A stretch of 64,000 nt of DNA, from NCBI GenBank assembly GCA_963715565.1, contig OY970256.1:3038001-3102000 (forward strand), given 5' to 3'. Below, piece by piece: positions 26,266 through 33,574 of the stretch (positions are counted from its first letter, which is position 1; each line of letters opens with the position of its first letter). The notes under the pieces are model-generated. The model was not told where the DNA came from and did no database searches. It saw only the letters and a list, made by a program, of their open reading frames with translations. A program made the position numbers and the translations under genes. The DNA comes from JACVRN01 sp963715565 (GTDB taxonomy: Bacteria > Acidobacteriota > Blastocatellia > Pyrinomonadales > Pyrinomonadaceae).

Positions 26266-26814
26266 CTACACGGCGACCGGCGCGGCTATCTTGCCGTGCG
26301 AGCGATAATCCAAAAGCGCGAGGTGCTCGTAGCGCATCGCGAGCAAGCCTTCGAGGCCGCGCAAAGCTTTCTCTTCATCACGGATTTCCAGGCGCGGCAA
26401 AGGCAAAGGCTCGCGCCTTAAAAGCTCCTCTACCTGTTCGAGATGATTCTTGTAGATGTGGTAATCACCGAGCGTGTAGACAAATTGGCCTACTTCTAAT
26501 TCGCAGACGTGCGCGACCATGTGCGTCAGGAGCGCGTAGGAGCTGATGTTAAAGGGCACGCCTAAGAATGCGTCAGCCGAGCGTTGGTAAAGCTGGCAAT
26601 GAAGGGTGCGCTCGCGCTCGACTTTGAACTGAAAGAGCGTGTGGCATGGCGGAAGATCGACCAACTCTGATTGCGCGGGATCCCAGCCGGTGACGATGAG
26701 GCGGCGCGAGTTCGGATTACGCTTGATGTTACTGACGAGGTTGGCAATCTGGTCCACGCCGTCGCGCTCCGGGTAATGCCCGCCGAAAGAGCGCCAGAGA
26801 TAGCCGTAGACGGG
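26266..26814 (-). pseudogene. thyA: Host thymidylate synthase, 3' part (interrupted)
   Basis: 182 codons and a stop, matching the C-terminal two thirds of ThyA from P-V-Y-G-Y-L-W-R onward. It has the dUMP-binding R-R-L-I-V, the catalytic Cys in L-P-P-C-H-T-L-F-Q-F, Q-L-Y-Q-R-S-A-D and the H-I-Y-K-N-H-L-E-Q folate region. The missing 100 codons are at 57400-57699, beyond the inserted element. Without a start it should not give an active enzyme; an in-frame extension into the element up to 27072 has no ThyA similarity. Some residues differ from the classic 264-residue type and there is a ~20-residue insert near the C terminus (R-D-E-E-K-A-L-R-G-L). Confidence 0.93.
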
Positions 26815-26838
26815 TTTTACGAGATCACAAAAAAACGC
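26815..26838 (+). repeat. Left terminal inverted repeat
   Basis: Starts ttttacgag, then four to five extra bases, then aaaaaacgc at 26829-26838. It pairs with the inverted copy at 57375-57393. It directly abuts the thyA codon triplet read as CCC on the minus strand. Confidence 0.8.
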
Positions 26839-27005
26839 ACGAATTCTTTCACGTAAAGGATGGTCGCCAGCATTAATTGAAGTTGTCCAGACTCGGTGAT
26901 GTAATTTGAGCGGTAATAAACGAGACACGACAGCCCTCGCGCTGCAAAGATATGACACACGCTGGGAGCATTTGGTCTGTTTAGAGATACCTTTTATCAG
27001 AGTCT

Positions 27006-27188
27006 CTATGCTTTCCCGCTTCCACCACACTCTGAACAAGTCCGTTCTCCAGCTCCACCACAATACACACACTTTTCTGGATTGGGATAGTTGCCGTGGC
27101 GCCCAGAGCCGCCACAGTCATCACAGTTGACTTTACCTCTACCATCGCACTCACTACAGTCCGGTCGGTGTTTATTCTCAGTTCCCAT
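27006..27188 (-). CDS. 60-residue CxxCxGxG protein (DnaJ zinc-finger-like)
   Basis: A tiny protein with four Cys pairs: C-S-E-C-D-G-R-G, C-D-D-C-G-G-S-G, C-V-Y-C-G-G-A-G and C-S-E-C-G-G-S-G. This is the CxxCxGxG repeat of the DnaJ cysteine-rich domain, which binds two zinc ions, without any J domain. A very strong ribosome-binding site (AGGAGG) lies six bases before the ATG, inside the end of the ATP-grasp gene, with an 11-bp overlap. It is the last gene of a six-gene operon. It could be a zinc-ribbon partner, or a peptide substrate for the two ATP-grasp ligases; neither is shown. Confidence 0.8.
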   Translation of the reverse strand: MGTENKHRPDCSECDGRGKVNCDDCGGSGRHGNYPNPEKCVYCGGAGERTCSECGGSGKA

Positions 27189-27969
27189 ATCTCCTCCTTA
27201 AGAGTTGTTCAAGTTTGAGAAAATATAGCTCCAGAGTGGATTCCGCAAGGAATTCTTTGACTCTGAATAAAAAGGGATCACTGTTGATCTCTAGAACCTT
27301 TACCAGCCCGTCCTCAACGACAAAATCATAACCGCAAACAGTTGCGCCAAAATATTCCGTTGTTTTGGATACAATCTCCTGAAAACTCATGCCTTCTGAT
27401 ATAGGAATTTCCTCTGGAGATATGGGGCTTTCATGCTTTTTCAGAGCGAATATTATTTCCCCCTCAATAGATACCACTCTATACTCTTGTCCAGACAAAT
27501 ATTCTTGTACAAGCAAAACATCAGAATAATGCTTAACCTTTGAGATGGCTTTATAGACATGTTCTTTACTAAATTTTCTTAATAGTGTTATGCCCTTACC
27601 TAATGAACTATCATTCGGTTTTATGATTATCGGATATTTAGCTTGGCTGAGAGCGTCTATAATATTTTCAGTGGTAGTTGAATATTGGTGATCACCAAGC
27701 AAGAAATAAGTGCCTTTAGGGATTTCTATTCCTAGCTGTTCTAATACAAGATAGGTGAAAAGCTTATCCTTTAATAATCTTGAACATTCCGAACTATTAA
27801 AATCAATATCACAGAGAAATTTTACAAACTGCTCTTTTTCAACCTTATAGATTAATTTGTAATCATCGATAGCTGTAACTGAATAACCTCTCTCAGATAA
27901 AAAATCTAAAAAAAGCTGTACGTGCTTTTTGGTCAAATTGTATTGATGATCGCATTTTCTGTAATTCAT
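27178..27969 (-). CDS. ATP-grasp ligase, RimK-like (short)
   Basis: A 263-residue ATP-grasp enzyme. The central ATP-binding lysine is in I-I-I-K-P-N-D-S-S-L-G-K-G-I, the hinge is L-V-Q-E-Y-L-S-G-Q-E-Y-R-V, and the metal ligands are in G-Y-D-F-V-V-E-D-G and V-L-E-I-N-S-D-P. Enzymes of this type activate a carboxylate as acyl phosphate and join it to an amine, as in RimK glutamylation or microviridin crosslinking. It is shorter than RimK (~300). It lies 9 bp after the FRG gene and overlaps the CxxCxGxG gene. A second, different ATP-grasp is two genes upstream. Confidence 0.83.
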   Translation of the reverse strand: MNYRKCDHQYNLTKKHVQLFLDFLSERGYSVTAIDDYKLIYKVEKEQFVKFLCDIDFNSSECSRLLKDKLFTYLVLEQLGIEIPKGTYFLLGDHQYSTTTENIIDALSQAKYPIIIKPNDSSLGKGITLLRKFSKEHVYKAISKVKHYSDVLLVQEYLSGQEYRVVSIEGEIIFALKKHESPISPEEIPISEGMSFQEIVSKTTEYFGATVCGYDFVVEDGLVKVLEINSDPFLFRVKEFLAESTLELYFLKLEQLLRRRYGN

Positions 27970-27978
27970 AATGCTAGA

Positions 27979-28641
27979 TTAATGAGAATCTGTTTTTAGC
28001 CACTGGATATGGGCTGCTATACCATCAAGATCAGGGAAGAGTGCCGCACGGTGTATCCCATACCTGTAGAGGGTTTGTTTAAGCTCTCGCCTAAAAGAAT
28101 TTGAGATTACGAGCTTATCAATTGATGGCGAATCAAGGGACTTACTTGGATCAGGGTGAACTGTGAATAATCCTGACTGTGCAGTAATACGTGGTGTGAT
28201 GTGTTCAGGAATAAATTTGGACACTTCGTTTAACTCAAAGGGCTCATTCTTCTTAATATCAATGAACATCTTGCCTTTCAACACATATACGGCACTATCT
28301 CCATTGCATTCTTGTTCAACGGCAAAATATGCCGCCACCAGGGGATTTCTAGACCAATCGAGAATTCTAGTAGGAAGACCATGATGTTGGGCTATAGCAA
28401 GTAAATCCCAAGCTGACAATTCATGTTTAGGAAGATATGGCGCAGCATAATTCTTAAACAGCCTGAGCATCTCGCTCTCTACAACTGGAATAGAGCTTCG
28501 AAAGAGCATCTCCTTCCGACCTAGCTTAGGCACAAGCTCATACTCAGTACTAAGAACACCCCGATATATGTCTCTGTTAGGATCATAGTGCTGAACTATG
28601 TCGTGGAACTCTTGAAAGGTCTTAACAGTTATTTCATTCAT
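27979..28641 (-). CDS. FRG-domain protein
   Basis: A 220-residue protein filled by an FRG domain, named for its conserved residues: I-Y-R-G-V near residue 20, a central A-Q-H-H-G-L-P-T-R-I-L-D-W-S-R-N-P-L-V-A-A-Y-F-A, and V-F/Y-x-L in the following strand. FRG domains are common in prokaryotic defence islands and toxin-like contexts, but the biochemical activity is not established to my knowledge. It lies between two ATP-grasp genes (39 and 9 bp gaps) in one operon. No extra domain is present. Confidence 0.85.
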   Translation of the reverse strand: MNEITVKTFQEFHDIVQHYDPNRDIYRGVLSTEYELVPKLGRKEMLFRSSIPVVESEMLRLFKNYAAPYLPKHELSAWDLLAIAQHHGLPTRILDWSRNPLVAAYFAVEQECNGDSAVYVLKGKMFIDIKKNEPFELNEVSKFIPEHITPRITAQSGLFTVHPDPSKSLDSPSIDKLVISNSFRRELKQTLYRYGIHRAALFPDLDGIAAHIQWLKTDSH

Positions 28642-28680
28642 AGCGAATATGCTCAGCCTACATCGATATAGCTATCTTTA

Positions 28681-29721
28681 TTACATTGGTTGCGCTTCGA
28701 GCGCCTTAAGCACTTTCAGGTAAAGTTCATCCACTCTATCTTTTTGTTTGTTTCCTATTGAGGCATAATTATCTAGTCCAGGTGCGCTGTTTATCTCAAT
28801 AACAACGTAATCTTTCATCGGGGTGCTTATATCATTGCTAGTGATAATATCGACACCGCACATCCGTAACCCCATATCTTTCGTTATACGCACTGCTAAT
28901 TGGTGGAAGTCGGGGTGAATCCTATCAGTCACATCGATAGCGTCTCCACCGGTAGAGAGATTAGCGTTATCCAAAAGATATACTTTTTCTCCTTTGGCAA
29001 GGATGCTTTCCAAATTCAATCCCTGCCTCTTTAATTTTCGCATGATTCTAAAATCACTGAGATCAATCTCAGTGTCGCGTTCAGTGCTCACAAAATCTTC
29101 CTGCTTTTGAACAACAAGTTCAGCGATACTGGATTTGCCGTTGCCAATAACAAAAAGAGGGATTCTCTGATAAGCTGAGATTACTTCATTATCTAAAACC
29201 ACGATCCTATAATCATTCCCAGCATAAAATCTCTGAACCAGCATGACAGGAGTTCTTCTAAAAATCTTTCGCGCTACTGAGTAGTATTCCCTCTTGTTAT
29301 ACACTTTGGTTACAAGAGTGCCTTGGCTAAGATTGTTTGGTTTTAGAATTACAGGTAATCCTATTTTCTTAGCATAGCTAAAGCCATCGTCAATTGTTCT
29401 TTTCACTTCTATTCGTTGATTTCGCGCTTCGCTGAAAAATGTTTGGCCCTCAGATGTGTGATATCCGTAATGTTTTAGGAAAAAATCAGCATATCCTTTA
29501 TCTCTTGCGATTTCAGAAGACCCTAGAGGGTTTATATTGAAATTCCTGTCACGGAAAAGAACCTTCTTGCCGCTTTTGAATGTGATCTGTCCGACAAAAC
29601 CGTACTCGGGTTCCATCAAGACCTCTGCATCTATTTTCGGCGCGACTCTACAGATAATCTCGGAGACAAACGACTTTTTAATTTTCGGAGGTGACGCATC
29701 TTGATTCATTTTGGCACCCAT
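28681..29721 (-). CDS. ATP-grasp ligase, cyanophycin-synthetase-like
   Basis: A 346-residue ATP-grasp protein. Motifs: L-P-V-I-L-K-P-N-N-L-S-Q-G-T, V-M-L-V-Q-R-F-Y-A-G-N-D-Y-R-I, the N-L-S-T-G-G-D-A-I-D-V-T-D segment that recurs in cyanophycin synthetase and GshF-type ligases, then M-C-G-V-D-I-I and V-V-I-E-I-N-S-A-P-G. It likely forms a peptide or isopeptide-type bond. Cyanophycin synthetase is far longer with a Mur-ligase half; this protein is the ATP-grasp half only. The start could be the ATG at 29721 or that at 29709. It is 12 bp after the Mrr-like gene. Confidence 0.85.
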   Translation of the reverse strand: MGAKMNQDASPPKIKKSFVSEIICRVAPKIDAEVLMEPEYGFVGQITFKSGKKVLFRDRNFNINPLGSSEIARDKGYADFFLKHYGYHTSEGQTFFSEARNQRIEVKRTIDDGFSYAKKIGLPVILKPNNLSQGTLVTKVYNKREYYSVARKIFRRTPVMLVQRFYAGNDYRIVVLDNEVISAYQRIPLFVIGNGKSSIAELVVQKQEDFVSTERDTEIDLSDFRIMRKLKRQGLNLESILAKGEKVYLLDNANLSTGGDAIDVTDRIHPDFHQLAVRITKDMGLRMCGVDIITSNDISTPMKDYVVIEINSAPGLDNYASIGNKQKDRVDELYLKVLKALEAQPM

Positions 29722-29733
29722 CTACATAGCGTA

Positions 29734-30696
29734 TTAAGCTGCACCGCTTCGTTTCATATTATTATTGATCCACTCTATTACTTTAATGTAATCGTGTAAG
29801 GCTATGCGGTGTTTAACTGGCTCGCGAAACTTTAGGGCAGCTGGCGTAAAGTACGAACTGGTAACTAGAAGACCAGCCGTAGCTCGTTCTTGTTCGACTA
29901 CTCCGTATAACTCTCGAACCAAACTAACTCCTACTGGGCGCTTTGAATCATATTTCTTGCACTCTACTAAATACAGAAGGTCTCCCAAATCCGTAGGGGT
30001 AGCTATAAGAATATCCTTCCCCCCATCATGAGATTGTTGGGTTAAAGATACAGAATACCCTTCGCCCTCTAATAGATGGGCAATTAGCTCCTCGAACTCA
30101 CGTGGTGTCAGACGGTATAGTTGTTTTGGATCATGCTTTAGCTGGTTAAGGATTCGATCCCACTTCTTAAATGATACATCGGCAACTCGGGCAGAAACGT
30201 CGGGGAACGAGGATTTGAGCAAATCCTCGTAAATTACCCTAGTGAGGGAATTGCTATGTATCGTCGAGCCCCAAAGATGCTCAAAGTAAGCTTTAATTGC
30301 ATAAACCTCATCTTGGATCTCTGACACGTGCACTCTTGGAGAAATACTGTCTTCAGGATTATCTACTACTACTGCCGCGGTATTATCCACGACTGCCAAA
30401 CCGAGATCAGACGAGTGGGTTGTATATCTATATTCAGAATTGTCCTCAAACTCATCAACACCATACCACCCGACGGCTCTAGCTGTGATTGCACCCATCC
30501 CAACCTCTGGGGCTGTCGATTGCTGGGGCGTAAGTTCTGTCGACATGAGAAAGCGAAAATGGAGCCGGCGATCTACTAGCGCAAATAGATCGCGCATCAC
30601 ATGTGCTGGAGAATTTTCCCCTATGTTTATCGGCAGTGGTAATAATAAGTCTATATGTTCCGATGCTCCTAGAATGGCGGATTCAGCAGTTATCAT
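29734..30696 (-). CDS. Mrr-like restriction endonuclease
   Basis: A 320-residue protein with a C-terminal Mrr_cat PD-(D/E)xK nuclease domain: F-E-E-L-I-A-H-L-L-E-G-E-G-Y, then G-G-K-D-I-L-I-A and V-E-C-K-K-Y as the catalytic D...ExK, then A-G-L-L-V-T-S-S-Y-F-T-P-A-A. The N-terminal 190 residues are unassigned and could recognise DNA or a partner. Mrr enzymes usually cut modified DNA (type IV restriction). As the second gene of a tightly packed operon after a DUF4365 protein, it may be the nuclease arm of that system. Confidence 0.87.
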   Translation of the reverse strand: MITAESAILGASEHIDLLLPLPINIGENSPAHVMRDLFALVDRRLHFRFLMSTELTPQQSTAPEVGMGAITARAVGWYGVDEFEDNSEYRYTTHSSDLGLAVVDNTAAVVVDNPEDSISPRVHVSEIQDEVYAIKAYFEHLWGSTIHSNSLTRVIYEDLLKSSFPDVSARVADVSFKKWDRILNQLKHDPKQLYRLTPREFEELIAHLLEGEGYSVSLTQQSHDGGKDILIATPTDLGDLLYLVECKKYDSKRPVGVSLVRELYGVVEQERATAGLLVTSSYFTPAALKFREPVKHRIALHDYIKVIEWINNNMKRSGAA

Positions 30697-30728
30697 GAGG
30701 TTGCTTTTAGTAGGGATAGTTCACCAAG

Positions 30729-32138
30729 TTAAGACATAACGTCCGGCTCAGAAGATGTAGGGTTGTTGTCTGCGTATGCTCTTAGCCATAACTGAATAAC
30801 ATCTGGAGAGGATTCTCCGAATACCTCAAAGGTGATTGAACCTGGACTCATTACGGTCAGCAACTCAATTGCTAAACTCCGCTGATGGCTGGGAGCTACC
30901 ATTTCAATTTCTTCGATTGGAAGAGACATCGAGTTATCTATGAAATCTTCGAGCCAGCAAGAGAGAGGGCTAATAAGTTCGTCCTGATGTCTCAGAATGA
31001 AGAGGTTCTTATCAAGAGCCCCTAACTCCCTTTTGATATAATAGCGAATCTCCTCAAAACCTATGTGCTGCGAATTATGAACAGTAATTCTATTATCTTG
31101 AAGTAAAAAATCTAATAGTATGTAATCATTTAGATAGCGATTAAATTGAAATAATAGACTCCGAACTACTTGGCCGCATTTAAGATTTTTCTCATCAAAC
31201 CATTGGAGTACTTCAACGAAAACGTGGGGAAAATAAGAAAGGTTAAAAAACTGATGATCAGACACTCTTCGCTCGTTGGCATACTGTTTACGTAGATAAT
31301 CTATAAATTTACGGCCTGATGGGGTAAGAACGGCGATGAAAGCAGGCCACTCCATCTTCTGGTAAAGGGTGTAGTTAGCGTCATCAGCGTCAAAGTCTGC
31401 CAGCCTGAATTTTTTTAATATTTGTAGATAGCCAATTACGAAAGGCTGAAGAGAGTCCCTATCTAACCTCATTCTGATAGTAGAAGGTTTTTTCTGAGCA
31501 GATAGTTTACTCTTAAATGTATCGGTCACTAAACTCAAGTGAAAAAGAAGCTTTGAGCACAGCCCCCAGAGCCCTCCAATGAATAAATCTAAACCGGAAA
31601 TCTTGATGTCGTACTCCTCCACTGACCAATTAAGATTTACGAGAGCGGTAAGAGCTTCATCAAACTCCTTTTCGCTCATGATTCTAAGGTCGAAGAGGGA
31701 AAGGGCATAGTCATTAAAGGTATGTGTTAGCGTGTTTTCCTTGCTGATAATAAGTTTGCGATTTTCAAATATGTTTTCCCCTTTGGCCTCAATGTCATTT
31801 GTAATGTCATGCCAGTAGCATGAATTTGTTCTAGGATCCCAGACGACTAGAATAAGGGGAATAATTAGATTGCGCCAATACTCAATGTCATCCTGATCCG
31901 GGTAGAAGGTGAATTGCTTCTCACTTTCACCTTTCAAATAAGATGTACCAGCCTTAATTTGAACACCGATAATTTTCCCTGTGGGGAAATCCCCAACACA
32001 TAATTCAATATGCCCATCAATCCCTACGTCTTCAATAGTTTGCTCTCTCCAAATATGTCCAATTCTTAGAGTTGCTGCTTCAACTGCATTTACACCTTCA
32101 CGCTCGAGCTTTGATTTAGAACGACGTTGTTTTGGCAT
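30729..32138 (-). CDS. DUF4365-domain protein
   Basis: A 469-residue protein with an N-terminal DUF4365 domain (residues ~10-140): D-V-G-I-D-G-H-I-E-L, V-Q-I-K-A-G and L-V-V-W-D-P. The D...E...QxK pattern is that of a PD-(D/E)xK nuclease-like fold. Residues 140-469 are helix-rich and unassigned. DUF4365 proteins are often found in restriction and defence clusters. It is the first gene of the six-gene operon; the 95-bp gap before it, after the integration operon, must hold the promoter. Confidence 0.8.
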   Translation of the reverse strand: MPKQRRSKSKLEREGVNAVEAATLRIGHIWREQTIEDVGIDGHIELCVGDFPTGKIIGVQIKAGTSYLKGESEKQFTFYPDQDDIEYWRNLIIPLILVVWDPRTNSCYWHDITNDIEAKGENIFENRKLIISKENTLTHTFNDYALSLFDLRIMSEKEFDEALTALVNLNWSVEEYDIKISGLDLFIGGLWGLCSKLLFHLSLVTDTFKSKLSAQKKPSTIRMRLDRDSLQPFVIGYLQILKKFRLADFDADDANYTLYQKMEWPAFIAVLTPSGRKFIDYLRKQYANERRVSDHQFFNLSYFPHVFVEVLQWFDEKNLKCGQVVRSLLFQFNRYLNDYILLDFLLQDNRITVHNSQHIGFEEIRYYIKRELGALDKNLFILRHQDELISPLSCWLEDFIDNSMSLPIEEIEMVAPSHQRSLAIELLTVMSPGSITFEVFGESSPDVIQLWLRAYADNNPTSSEPDVMS

Positions 32139-32233
32139 AGCTACTCCAAACTAGAGCTTGGCAACACCTTGGAACTTGATCTATCCTCCAGATTCATATT
32201 CTAGCTCCATTAACACTCGTGCGCCTATTCTAA

Positions 32234-33574
32234 TCATTGGTTATAGATTGCCAGAAGCCTTTGTAATTCGGCAGTGACTATTTTCTTGCTTCCAGATTGG
32301 ATAGCTTTGACCAAAGCATGTACTGAATCTATGCCTTTCAACTTGATCAGCTTCATATGAAAAGATCGTTCGGCTACGATAGCTCTCTCTTCCGCCGATG
32401 CCGCGCGCTCGGCGGTAGTTTGCTGTAGCAAACGTTTCTTAGAAAGTGCCAGATAGTGGCTTAGTGTTTCAATATTACTATGACCAGCAATCTGAGCGAC
32501 GGGCAGAAGTGCTGAAGTCATATCAGGAATAGCTCCAAGCTTCTCCAGTTCCCGTTCAAAGGTATTCACAGCAAGGTTAGTCAGAAACCGCGCGCGGACG
32601 CGATGTCCCGACCCTCTTACTCCAGCCTTTCTGAATGCCTTTGCAAACTTTTGACTGATAGAGTCTCGGTTCATTCGGAGACCAGTCTTGGAGGATAAAA
32701 AGATCTCTGGCGGATTCTTATAATGAGACCTTAGGGTATTATGGAAACGAGTTACAATAACCTGTCGTTCCTCTTCAATATAATCTCGTGTCTGGCTCAA
32801 AAGATCCGCACCGACCCATAGAGAGCGCCTCTTATTGCCCTTGCCAATTACGGTTATCTCCTTCTTCTCACCTGCTTCCTCAAGCTCCATAATTTCTTTC
32901 CATTCAGGTATTTGAGACTGCCTGAGAGTGAGAGTTTCTTCTCGTCTTATGCCAGTCTGCTCCATCCAAGAGAGGATCAGCGCGTCACGTACCATCAGAT
33001 TAATATTATTACCGTACAGTTCTGCTAGAGCTTCATGTACTTTAGTGATCTCGTCATTAGTTGGGGTAGGAAGAATTGGCTTGGCCGTAGTCTTTATGAG
33101 AAGCGGGCTGGAGTACCTCTTTATGCCTCTTCGATCGAATCTGATTTCTACAGACAATGGCGGGCGCACGCCTCGTTCCCAATCTGCCTCTCCAATTAAT
33201 TCATGTGTATAAGCATTCTTTTCAGCCCAAAGATACATTCTAAAAACTGTAGATAAATAGCCGTTCACAGTCCCTTCACTACTTCCTGCTTCGAGATATT
33301 CATCTCGCCAATTCATCATTACAAAATCATCCACTGAATTCCATTCAATCTTATTACGGTTAAGATATGTCCACCAATATTTAAGATGATAGGCGAATTG
33401 ACGAACTGAATCTTTCGCGCTTCTTCTCATTACTATTAGATACCTAAACCAGTCTGAAGGGGCTTCCAGAATATGGTTGTTACTATTTACCAGTAATGGG
33501 ATACCGGGATATATCACATTTCTGATAACGCATTGATCATCTGTAAAGATGAGAAATGGCTCTTTACGTGCCAT
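32234..33574 (-). CDS. Tyrosine recombinase, TnpA/XerD-like
   Basis: A 446-residue site-specific recombinase. It has an N-terminal SAM-like DNA-binding part (residues ~50-150) and the catalytic domain: Arg I in T-G-I-R-R-E-E-T-L-T, Lys in G-K-G-N-K-R-R-S, H-x-x-R as G-H-R-V-R-A-R-F-L-T, and H-III plus Tyr in A-G-H-S-N-I-E-T-L-S-H-Y. All key residues are present, so it should be active. Its start overlaps the RecD-like gene by 11 bp. With the two other recombinases it matches the multi-recombinase layout of Tn554-type elements, where TnpA is the smallest. Confidence 0.9.
   Translation of the reverse strand: MARKEPFLIFTDDQCVIRNVIYPGIPLLVNSNNHILEAPSDWFRYLIVMRRSAKDSVRQFAYHLKYWWTYLNRNKIEWNSVDDFVMMNWRDEYLEAGSSEGTVNGYLSTVFRMYLWAEKNAYTHELIGEADWERGVRPPLSVEIRFDRRGIKRYSSPLLIKTTAKPILPTPTNDEITKVHEALAELYGNNINLMVRDALILSWMEQTGIRREETLTLRQSQIPEWKEIMELEEAGEKKEITVIGKGNKRRSLWVGADLLSQTRDYIEEERQVIVTRFHNTLRSHYKNPPEIFLSSKTGLRMNRDSISQKFAKAFRKAGVRGSGHRVRARFLTNLAVNTFERELEKLGAIPDMTSALLPVAQIAGHSNIETLSHYLALSKKRLLQQTTAERAASAEERAIVAERSFHMKLIKLKGIDSVHALVKAIQSGSKKIVTAELQRLLAIYNQ

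Noticed and set aside
26266..27072. The longer frame at the left end as a complete thyA-like gene
   Set aside because: Residues upstream of P-V-Y-G have no ThyA similarity and read through the element's terminal repeat; it is a remnant.
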